A DNA stretch of 64,000 bases. Origin: UMGS1696 sp964621755 (GTDB lineage: Bacteria > Bacillota > Clostridia > Oscillospirales > CAG-272). Where the stretch lies: assembly GCA_964621755.1 (NCBI GenBank), contig CAZUPI010000001.1, positions 1 through 64,000 of the forward strand. Reading direction: 5' to 3'. The notes below the pieces were generated by a model. The model was not told the DNA's origin and did no database searches. It saw only the letters and a list, made by a program, of their open reading frames with translations. Below are positions 8,441 through 15,969 of this stretch, piece after piece; within the stretch, counting starts at the first letter, position 1; each line of letters opens with the position of its first letter. A program made the translations under genes and the position numbers.

Positions 8441-11400
8441 TTATTCACCAAGAATGGCGTCGACAATAGTTTCAACGGAGTGACCTGTAATATAAGTAGC
8501 GGGTACAAAAGTCTGTGTTGTACCATCATCAAGTGCTGCGTAGTAGTACTCGCCAGCAGTAATATGGTTCAGAACATTGGATTCAAATACTACGGTTCCA
8601 TCAGTATCTGTAATCTTAACCAGAATGTGGATATCATCCCCATAGGTATAGTCACCATTGTCATTAATTGTTACTCTGAGAGTCTGAACATCATCTTCAT
8701 TGAATCTGAATTCAACAGACTGAACAAGTTCGCAATCAGCGCAATCCTTTGTAGGAACGTCTGCATCTGCATATTCAGCAGCAACGATGCTGTCATAAAT
8801 TACAGTTGTAGGAACGACGTTAACCTTCTTATCACCGATGGAGTATGTTGCAGTGTAACGTTCATCTATATGATCGCCCGTTGTACCGAATGCATAGCCT
8901 GCCTCAGCAATCTTAGCGTGGATGCCTTCTACAGCATCGCCTTCGAAGGAGTACTTAACGCCGAGGATGTTAAGAGTCTTAGAAACATCAACGCCGCCAA
9001 CGCTTACAGTAGTCTCAGTGTAGATAACCTGACCAACGATCTTAGCGTCGTCAAGCACAACTACGTCGAACTCGTCGCTATACTGTTCTTCGGAAGTTAC
9101 TGTAGTTGTAACTTCGTCAGGATTGATGTAGAAGATTGCCTTATTGGTATTTACATCGAATACAAGAGAAGCGGTGAGGGTTGTGATATTGTTCTTTTCA
9201 ACATAATCATCAATCTTATCCTGAGCAATCGATTCAATGCCTGTGATAACGCCCTTCGTGTTATATGTTACGATGAAGTACGCTGTACTGGTAACCTTAT
9301 CGCCGTGGAAGTTTGCATAACCGTCAGCAGTAACCTTACCAACAAGGAAGTCGTCTTCGATCTCATCGAAACGTGTAGCATCCTTTACATTGTAATGCGA
9401 CCCATCTACGAGTGTAACAGAAGCTGCATAGTAGGTATCAGCGTCGGGGTAAGCGGTGTTAACTTCCTTTACAATAGCCGTAGCGTCTGCCACGCCTACA
9501 TCCTCAACGAGAACGCCGTCTACTGCGTAGTACATATGGCCTTCCTTGAGGTCAACGTTTGTTCCGACATAAACCTTATTTGTTGTGCCGGTCATAACAT
9601 CGAATACGGCAACCTCAACGGTAGTTGCGCCAAGGAGGTACCAGCTGTCGGAGTCAGCTCCGTTGTAGTTAGCGGAGTAGTAAGTGTCGTCAAGAAGAAT
9701 AACAAGACTTGTCTTGTATGTATCCTGGAAGCCGGTGATATCAGTAGCATTTACGATAACGTAAACTCTGTCAGTCGTAGAGCCGAGTTCCTGACCGGTA
9801 ACTGCCCAGCCATCCTGGAGTTTGCCTTCGTATACATAGATAGGAGCGTATACGAGAGAACCGGTAATATTTTCAGGGATAATTACATACTTGTCTTCAT
9901 CCTTCATCTTCTTATCAGAAGCTGTGCCTTTGACAGTGTAGGTCATGTAACCGTCGCTAGTAGCTTTGATAGAAACGTTTGTAAGGGTTGCATAATCGGT
10001 GTCTACTTCGTACGTGCCATCGCTAGTGAATTCACCTGCAAGCTGTACATAGTATACATCTTCTTTTTCGTCATAAGAGGAAATAGCGTAGATAGCACCC
10101 TGGCTGAAGGATTCACGAGCCTTAGCATCCGTGAGGTAGTAGTAGTAGTCGCCCTTCATCCAGTTGTTGTAAGAGCCGATTCTGAACTGTTCATACTTGA
10201 GGTCAGATGTGGAGTAGCCGTTTATCACGATGTAACCATCGGAGGAGAGGCCTGCATAGCTGTCAACAACGATGAGTTCAGTCTTTGTAGCGCCAACAGG
10301 TGTTACATAAACGAGCTTGCCGTCAACTACAACGTACTCAACAAACTGGTTGAAGAGGGAACGAAGCAGTCCGGTGTAAGCAGCCTTTGTAGCAGCCGTT
10401 GCGTTTACATGGTAGAAGCCTGTGCCGGCGAGTTCATCATAATCAATCTTATACTGAGTATCGCCGATTGTAACGGTTGCATTGCTTACATTGTAAGCGC
10501 GAACAACGCCTGTAGAAGCGAATGTATCAGCATCCGTGCCGTCTTCAATGTTCTTCACAACCTTGATAGCGCCTGTTTCAGCGTCGTAGCTGTAAATTAC
10601 ATAACCGTCAACATAGTCGCCGTCTTCGTCGGTGAGAGGTTCATAACCTTCAACAAACCATGCTCTGGGAACGATGTGAGCGCATGCTGTGCCTTCAATG
10701 ATTGTGTTGAATGCGTATGTGTCAGAAAGGTCGATACTCTGTGTCTTTGCAGCAACAGCGGCATAAGAATTGAGGTTGGCAATCTTATAGGAAGCCTTGT
10801 TTACGCCGCAAGAGCTGCAATAAACGGTGGAGTTGGAGAAGTAACCAAGCTTGTAGGATTCGTAGATACCACGGTCAGCAACGCCGTCAAGGTTTGTATC
10901 AAACAGCTTGAGAGAAGCGTAAGCGGACTTAGCAATGCTTGTGGTAGCTGTTTCGAAGCCTGCATATTCACGAGTCCTTACAACATTGAGGAGGTCGCTG
11001 TTGTAGAATTCTACGAATTCATCTTCGGACATCCAGTTAATACCAATGATTGTGCCATCGGAAGTTGTCTGATAATCATAGTATCTGTTGAGGAGTTCGT
11101 TGTAGTACCATGCTACTTCGTAGAGAATGTTTCCGTCGTCGTCCTTAGCGAGACCGTCGTCTTCATCTTCATCTTCTACAGGCTGCAGAATATCGCCGGT
11201 AGTCCAGTCGATAGCGATCAGGTTCTTGGAAACGTATTCTTCCTTAATAACGTTGTTAGCGGTGAATACGATAACTTCCGGCTTTGTGGAAGCGGTTACG
11301 TTTACATAGGACTTGGAGGAGTACTTGGAAACGAGAGCGTAGTCGTTCTTGAAGTTCTCGATAGGATATTCCTGAGCCTTGCCTTTATCGTCTGTGAGAC

Positions 11401-12442
11401 CGAGGTTCCAGAGAGTATCGATAAGGAGAGATTCGTAAGTATAGATACTAACGAGGTTGGAATCTGCATCCTTTTCGAAGAGAACGTAGTAGGAATCACC
11501 AACTACTGCTTCGTCGTCGTGAGAATGATTTGCCTTGGAGAGACCGAATTCTTCGGCGTATGCATAGTATGTATCGTCGCCGAGTGTTCCGTCGTCATTG
11601 AGAAGCTTGAAAGCAACGATAGAGCCGTTCTTACCGGAATCATCTGTCTTAACAGAATTCTTGAAGTAGTTGTAAGCATAATCGGATTCAAGCGCCTTTG
11701 TTGCATCCTTATTGTCCTGGATGAATGTGTTGAGGTCGGAAGCTACGATAACAATCTTTTCCCAACCGAATTCAATACCGAAGGACTGGAGTGCGAGAGT
11801 TGTGCCGTTCTTTGTTGTTGCAAAGAGGGCATTGTAGAGAATCTGACAAACTTCACCACGTGTAAGAACGTCAGTGTAAGCAACTCCTGTGATACCATCG
11901 GTCAGACCGAGGTTAACGGCCTTTTCGATGTAGCCCCACGGCCATTCGAGACCCTGGTAACCAAGGGTACGAACTACCATTGTGAGAGCGTTCTGGTATG
12001 TAATACCGTCTGTCGGGCCAAACTTACCGTTGCCGTAGCCTTCGATAATGCCCTTCTGGTTTGCGTAGGAGATAGCGCCGAGGTAGCTGGCTGCGGGTTC
12101 TTCGTCTACGTCTGTGAAGATAGACTTATTTTCCGGACCATCTTCCCACTGCTCGTCGTCAACCCAACCTGTGGAGATACGAGCTACGAGCAGAGCCATC
12201 TGCCAACGTTCGATGTCGTCTTCAGCCGCGAGATTGTCAACGGCTTTTCCCTTGTAAATGCCATATGCGTTGAGGAATGTGACAGCCTTGTCGTAAGGAC
12301 CGGCTTCTTCTTCCTCTTCTGCAACTTCAATAGCAGCGTCCTCTTCCGGAGCTTCGTCAGCGATAGCTTCGTCAGCAAGGATATAGGATGCGCATGAAGC
12401 AGACATCACAAGGGCAAGAATCAGAGAAAGAACTTTTTTCAT
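8441..12442 (-). CDS. S-layer protein with SLH domains
   Basis: This 1333-residue secreted protein starts with a signal peptide (MKKVLSLILALVMSASCAS). It has two or three S-layer homology domains at about residues 45-215: DKAVTFLNAYGIYKG, AISYANQKGIIEGYGNGKFGP, and IEKAVNLGLTDGI with TRGEVCQILYNALF. SLH domains bind pyruvylated wall polymer. The remaining 1100 residues are acidic, rich in Asp, Tyr, Thr and Val, and resemble no enzyme I recognise. This is as expected for the self-assembling part of an S-layer protein. It has one CSSC and one CADC pair. The gene has its own promoter and terminator. From 8480 to 12394 it uses no TTA, CTA or TCA codon, which suggests selection for very high expression. 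It is divergent from a wall amidase and adjacent to the csaB fusion gene. Confidence 0.9.
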   Translation of the reverse strand: MKKVLSLILALVMSASCASYILADEAIADEAPEEDAAIEVAEEEEEAGPYDKAVTFLNAYGIYKGKAVDNLAAEDDIERWQMALLVARISTGWVDDEQWEDGPENKSIFTDVDEEPAASYLGAISYANQKGIIEGYGNGKFGPTDGITYQNALTMVVRTLGYQGLEWPWGYIEKAVNLGLTDGITGVAYTDVLTRGEVCQILYNALFATTKNGTTLALQSFGIEFGWEKIVIVASDLNTFIQDNKDATKALESDYAYNYFKNSVKTDDSGKNGSIVAFKLLNDDGTLGDDTYYAYAEEFGLSKANHSHDDEAVVGDSYYVLFEKDADSNLVSIYTYESLLIDTLWNLGLTDDKGKAQEYPIENFKNDYALVSKYSSKSYVNVTASTKPEVIVFTANNVIKEEYVSKNLIAIDWTTGDILQPVEDEDEDDGLAKDDDGNILYEVAWYYNELLNRYYDYQTTSDGTIIGINWMSEDEFVEFYNSDLLNVVRTREYAGFETATTSIAKSAYASLKLFDTNLDGVADRGIYESYKLGYFSNSTVYCSSCGVNKASYKIANLNSYAAVAAKTQSIDLSDTYAFNTIIEGTACAHIVPRAWFVEGYEPLTDEDGDYVDGYVIYSYDAETGAIKVVKNIEDGTDADTFASTGVVRAYNVSNATVTIGDTQYKIDYDELAGTGFYHVNATAATKAAYTGLLRSLFNQFVEYVVVDGKLVYVTPVGATKTELIVVDSYAGLSSDGYIVINGYSTSDLKYEQFRIGSYNNWMKGDYYYYLTDAKARESFSQGAIYAISSYDEKEDVYYVQLAGEFTSDGTYEVDTDYATLTNVSIKATSDGYMTYTVKGTASDKKMKDEDKYVIIPENITGSLVYAPIYVYEGKLQDGWAVTGQELGSTTDRVYVIVNATDITGFQDTYKTSLVILLDDTYYSANYNGADSDSWYLLGATTVEVAVFDVMTGTTNKVYVGTNVDLKEGHMYYAVDGVLVEDVGVADATAIVKEVNTAYPDADTYYAASVTLVDGSHYNVKDATRFDEIEDDFLVGKVTADGYANFHGDKVTSTAYFIVTYNTKGVITGIESIAQDKIDDYVEKNNITTLTASLVFDVNTNKAIFYINPDEVTTTVTSEEQYSDEFDVVVLDDAKIVGQVIYTETTVSVGGVDVSKTLNILGVKYSFEGDAVEGIHAKIAEAGYAFGTTGDHIDERYTATYSIGDKKVNVVPTTVIYDSIVAAEYADADVPTKDCADCELVQSVEFRFNEDDVQTLRVTINDNGDYTYGDDIHILVKITDTDGTVVFESNVLNHITAGEYYYAALDDGTTQTFVPATYITGHSVETIVDAILGE

Positions 12443-12515
12443 CTTTTTCTGTGCTCCTTATAATGATAATTGTTTTTGTGGGTATAACGCCGTTTCGTCT
12501 GTACCCTACGCCGAT

Positions 12516-12544
12516 ATCTTACCACATCCTGTTTTATATTTCAA
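12516..12544 (-). promoter_or_regulatory. Promoter of the S-layer gene
   Basis: TTGAAA (12544-12539) and TAAGAT (12521-12516) are spaced by 17 bp on the minus strand. The predicted leader is about 65-70 nt and ends in an AAGGAG ribosome binding site. Confidence 0.75.
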
Positions 12545-12601
12545 GAGTTTTCCTTAAGATGTAATGTAAGTGAAATATTAAACCCTGCTTAATATTGGAA
12601 A

Positions 12602-12671
12602 GGGACACAAATGTATTATATTGAAGCTTTTTTTGACATGAAAGGCTGGAAAATGTCAAGTTTTATGTCCC
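12602..12671. promoter_or_regulatory. Nested inverted repeat between divergent promoters
   Basis: The inner arms TTGACAT (12633-12639) and ATGTCAA (12653-12659) have a 13-bp spacer. The outer arms GGGACA (12602-12607) and TGTCCC (12666-12671) flank them. The position between the S-layer and amidase promoters suits a shared operator, but the regulator is unknown. Confidence 0.4.
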
Positions 12672-12780
12672 TCGCAGACGATTTCTGCCGCGCAGAACGT
12701 AAAAAACCGCTGTTTTGCCAGAGTCAATATAAACGCGCGAAAGGAACTGGCGCATCTTATTTATAACGCACATTTTTCTA

Positions 12781-12809
12781 TTGCAATTTTGGAATATTTG
12801 TCGTATAAT
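12781..12809 (+). promoter_or_regulatory. Promoter of the amidase gene
   Basis: TTGCAA (12781-12786), a 17-bp spacer and TATAAT (12804-12809). The predicted start of transcription is about 12816, downstream of the ATG at 12789, so that ATG cannot be the translation start. Confidence 0.85.
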
Positions 12810-12848
12810 AACCATGATTGTAAATTTCTCCGCGGAGCACATAAACCA

Positions 12849-14729
12849 ATGTTTAAAAAACGCGTTGTCAAAAGATTTTCTTCCTTTATTATAATACTTC
12901 TCCTTCTTCAAGTCTTCCTTCCCGCGCTTCCCACGCCGGTCTGCGCGGATTCGGAAAAAATTGTCGTTATCCTTGACGCGGGACACGGCGGTATGGACGG
13001 CGGCTCGGATAAAGGAATCCGTACCGAAAAGGAATATAACCTGATTCTCGCCCAGTATGTCGCAGAAGCCCTGCGCGCCAATGGAAATTTTGAGGTCCGC
13101 CTCACGCGAGAGGATGATACCTACCTGCAATTTCTTGAGCGCGCCTTGTACATACGCGAATACAATGCCGATATATTAATCAGTCTCCATTGCAACAGCA
13201 ACGAGGATTCGTCCGTAAAAGGAAATATGGCGCTCGTCTCAGTGATTGATAAATTCAACGCCTCCACCCTCGCCGGAAAAATCCTTGACGCTATCAGCAG
13301 CGCTGTAGATATCAACTGCGGCAATGTCGCAACCCGTGAAGATACCGGCGATTCCCTCGGCGTGTACTATTGGAACGACGAATACCAGTGGGATATGCCC
13401 GGCGAACGTTCTTCCGGAACCGTCAGCGATTATTTCAGCATCAATACATGGTCCTCCAAGTTCGGAACGCCTTCCATCATTGTCGAGCATGGGTACGTTT
13501 CCAATGCCCATGACCGCGAAATTCTTGACAGCGACGAAAATCTTAAAAAAATCGCCTACGCTGAAGCACAGGCCGTCATCGATTTCTATACAGGTCACAC
13601 ACACCAGTGGCCGTCGGAAAAAACCGTCGACTATCCGTCAAACTGCACGCTCACCGGGACAAAATCATATCGTTGCCAAATCTGCGGCATGAAATCTGCC
13701 ACGGAATCCCTCCCGGCGGCCCCTGATACCCACTATTGGAGACAAACTGCAAGTCTCGCCGCAACCTGTACAGAAGACGGATATATCGAATATATCTGCC
13801 AAATATCGGACAACCTAAACAGCAAGGGATACCCCTGCGAGGTACACTACTATACGGCAACCCTCCCCGAAACAGGGCACAATTATCAAGTCATCGAAGA
13901 TACGCAGGCGGGACACGGAAAGGATGGTCACTACATCCAAAAATGCCTGTACTGCGGCGACGTCATCGAGGAGGTACGCCCCGGCGACCCGCACCAATAC
14001 GAAATCACAGCCAACATTCCCCCGACGTGTACGGAGGATGGCGGCGTCGCCTACGCCTGTACGGTGTGCGGCGATTCCTATACCGAAACCATACCTGCGC
14101 TCGGGCATGATTTTGAGGAAATCGAACGGGTGGAAATCTCCGGCGACACAAACGGATATATCCTATACAAATGCCGGACCTGCGGGGAAGAGAAGCGCGA
14201 AATCCTGTCGGCATGCGAGCACGAATACACGAACCGGATAGAAACGCCCGCAACCTGCGAAACAAACGGAAAAATCAGCGAGACGTGTTCCAAATGCGGA
14301 TATGTTCATGAGGAAATCCTTCCGGCGACGGGGCATACGCTGACCGTCATGATGGATGTTCCCCCGACCTGCGAAAACGAGGGCTACTACCGCGCGGAAT
14401 GCTCTGTCTGCGGAGCGAAATTTATCGAGAACAGACCTGCCATCGGGCATACATATATAATAAAGGAAGAAACCCAGCACATCCTCACAAAAGTCTGCCA
14501 AATCTGCGGGCAGGAGATTACGGAGGAAATCACGCGCCGAAACCTTTTGTCGATATTCCAAAACCCGGCAGCGGCAATTATCCTGTGCGTAATTCTGATA
14601 CAGCTCATCGCAATTCCGGTTATTGTCGTATACCATCACCGCCATCAGAAAAAGCTGTCGGAAATCCGCCGAAAGACGGAAACGTATTACGAAAATGAGG
14701 AAAAAGAAGAGCTTCACAGCCAAAAGTAA
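12849..14729 (+). CDS. N-acetylmuramoyl-L-alanine amidase with tandem Cys-rich repeats
   Basis: This 626-residue surface protein is predicted to cut the amide bond between MurNAc and the stem peptide. It has a signal peptide ending near VCA (residue 35) and an Amidase_3 domain at about 37-240. The domain shows the zinc-binding DAGHGG motif, a glutamate in TEKEYNLI, the SLHCNS histidine and the catalytic-type IIVEHGY. Then come about eight repeats of 37-39 residues (about 245-560), each running H-x-(Y/F), an ATC or PTC cysteine, a CxxCG pair and a PALG or PATG end. A transmembrane helix (about 568-590) and a basic cytoplasmic tail follow. It is therefore anchored in the membrane with the enzyme outside. 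The start at 12849 is chosen because the promoter excludes the earlier ATG and GGAG lies upstream. It is divergent from the S-layer gene. Confidence 0.9.
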   Translation: MFKKRVVKRFSSFIIILLLLQVFLPALPTPVCADSEKIVVILDAGHGGMDGGSDKGIRTEKEYNLILAQYVAEALRANGNFEVRLTREDDTYLQFLERALYIREYNADILISLHCNSNEDSSVKGNMALVSVIDKFNASTLAGKILDAISSAVDINCGNVATREDTGDSLGVYYWNDEYQWDMPGERSSGTVSDYFSINTWSSKFGTPSIIVEHGYVSNAHDREILDSDENLKKIAYAEAQAVIDFYTGHTHQWPSEKTVDYPSNCTLTGTKSYRCQICGMKSATESLPAAPDTHYWRQTASLAATCTEDGYIEYICQISDNLNSKGYPCEVHYYTATLPETGHNYQVIEDTQAGHGKDGHYIQKCLYCGDVIEEVRPGDPHQYEITANIPPTCTEDGGVAYACTVCGDSYTETIPALGHDFEEIERVEISGDTNGYILYKCRTCGEEKREILSACEHEYTNRIETPATCETNGKISETCSKCGYVHEEILPATGHTLTVMMDVPPTCENEGYYRAECSVCGAKFIENRPAIGHTYIIKEETQHILTKVCQICGQEITEEITRRNLLSIFQNPAAAIILCVILIQLIAIPVIVVYHHRHQKKLSEIRRKTETYYENEEKEELHSQK

Positions 14730-14798
14730 AATCTGAGTTTTCCAAAATCGCACGTCCTGTTATTCCTTTTATATAATATTATGATTCGAGGTAATCGT

Positions 14799-15749
14799 AT
14801 GTCATTCACATCGCTGCTGTCGACCATTGCCACGCTTGCGCTTCTGCTTGCGTGCGGGATTGTCACCGGAAAGCTCGGCGTAGTCGACGAACGTTCCACC
14901 GAACGCTTGTCGTCCCTTATTGTAAAAGTCGGGCAGCCGTTTCTTATTATCAACGCCCTCATCAAACTCGAACCGACGCCGGAAAATGTGCGCACCGGTT
15001 TCCTGATGCTGGGACTCGGGCTCGCCCTTCACATTTTTATGGCGGTCATCGCACACTTTCTCGCAAAGCCGATACGCCTTCCTGACGAGAGAAAGCTGAC
15101 CGAATTCGGTATGCTGTTTACCAACTGCGGCTTCATCGGCTTCCCAATCCTTGAGTCCATCTTTGGAGAAACCGGACTATTCTACGGCGCGTTCTACATC
15201 GTCAGCTTCCACCTGTTTACCTGGACGTGGGGCATCGCCATTCTCGCCCGCGGACGAGACGACATCAAAATCACGCCGCGCAAGATTTTCATAAACTACG
15301 GCACGATTCCCTCTCTCATCGGCATCCTCATTTTTCTCAGCGGTCTTCGCCTGCCCGTATTCGCAACGGACTTCACCGCCTACATCGCCGGCCTGTGTAC
15401 CCCTATCTCAATGCTCATTACCGGCGCAAACCTCAGCCGCCGCGGCCTGAAATCCATGCTCACAAACCCGGCCGTCTACCTGACAAACATCACTCGTCTC
15501 ATCCTGATTCCGCTCGCCGTAACGACCGTCATGTGGCTCATCGGCGCACCTGACTACATGATTATCTTCTCCTGCGTCATGTCAGCAATGCCGACCGCCG
15601 CAGTCATCACCATGTTCGGCGAAATGTACGGCATCTCTCCCGGCTGCGCAGCAGAGCTCGTCGGTTCTACCTCCCTCGTCTCTGTTCTGACTCTCCTTCC
15701 TATTATTAAATTCGCTGAGTTTTTGTGTACGCATCCGATAGGATGGTAA
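14799..15749 (+). CDS. AEC-family (auxin efflux carrier-like) permease
   Basis: This integral membrane protein of 316 residues has about ten hydrophobic segments in two halves of five. It is typical of AEC-family transporters, which in bacteria export or take up small carboxylates such as malate. Recognisable family features are the N-terminal GIVTGKLGVVDERSTERLS stretch, TNCGFIGFPIL near residue 110 and TGANLSRR near 210. The substrate cannot be read from the sequence. The start at 14799 is preferred over the ATG at 14781 because GAGGTAA lies directly upstream of it. A hairpin terminator follows the stop by 12 bp. Confidence 0.85.
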   Translation: MSFTSLLSTIATLALLLACGIVTGKLGVVDERSTERLSSLIVKVGQPFLIINALIKLEPTPENVRTGFLMLGLGLALHIFMAVIAHFLAKPIRLPDERKLTEFGMLFTNCGFIGFPILESIFGETGLFYGAFYIVSFHLFTWTWGIAILARGRDDIKITPRKIFINYGTIPSLIGILIFLSGLRLPVFATDFTAYIAGLCTPISMLITGANLSRRGLKSMLTNPAVYLTNITRLILIPLAVTTVMWLIGAPDYMIIFSCVMSAMPTAAVITMFGEMYGISPGCAAELVGSTSLVSVLTLLPIIKFAEFLCTHPIGW

Positions 15750-15761
15750 GGATAACCATAC

Positions 15762-15797
15762 GGGGGACGCTTCTAAAGAAGCGTCCCCCTATTGTTT
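15762..15797 (+). terminator. Perfect 12-bp hairpin terminator
   Basis: GGGGGACGCTTC (15762-15773) pairs perfectly with GAAGCGTCCCCC (15778-15789) around a TAAA loop and is followed by TATTGTTT. It terminates the permease gene and resembles the dispersed hairpin family. Confidence 0.85.
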
Positions 15798-15969
15798 CCC
15801 TTCGTATGGTTCATAAATGAACAAAAGTTTTCCAAATATGCCTTGCAGCGAAAGGCATATTTATGTTTTCTTTACATTTTATCTGTAGAATGAAAAGTCC
15901 TGTAGTTTTATACTATTATAACATGAATGCAAACAAAACTCTCATTCTCACAGAATACAGGTGAATTAC

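Larger units (their letters stand above)
12443..12848. other. Divergent intergenic region between S-layer gene and amidase
   Basis: This 406-bp gap holds no gene that I can support. It contains back-to-back promoters for the two flanking genes and, between them, a nested inverted repeat (12602-12671). A TTGACA at 12633 has no matching -10 box. Confidence 0.7.

Noticed and set aside
8480..12397. Open frame of 1305 codons antisense to the S-layer gene
   Set aside because: It is aligned codon-for-codon with the S-layer gene and exists because that gene avoids TTA, CTA and TCA. It has no family features, no ribosome binding site and a composition that mirrors the sense protein.
12633..12661. TTGACA on the plus strand as an additional amidase promoter
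   Set aside because: No -10-like hexamer is found 16-18 bp downstream. The hexamer is instead one arm of an inverted repeat.
12789..12848. Upstream ATG extending the amidase by 20 residues
   Set aside because: The promoter -10 box lies at 12804-12809, so this ATG is not in the transcript. It would also place a non-signal sequence in front of the signal peptide.
12663..13130. 155-codon minus-strand frame over the amidase promoter and start
   Set aside because: It overlaps the promoter, the signal peptide and part of the amidase domain antisense, without its own ribosome binding site or domain.
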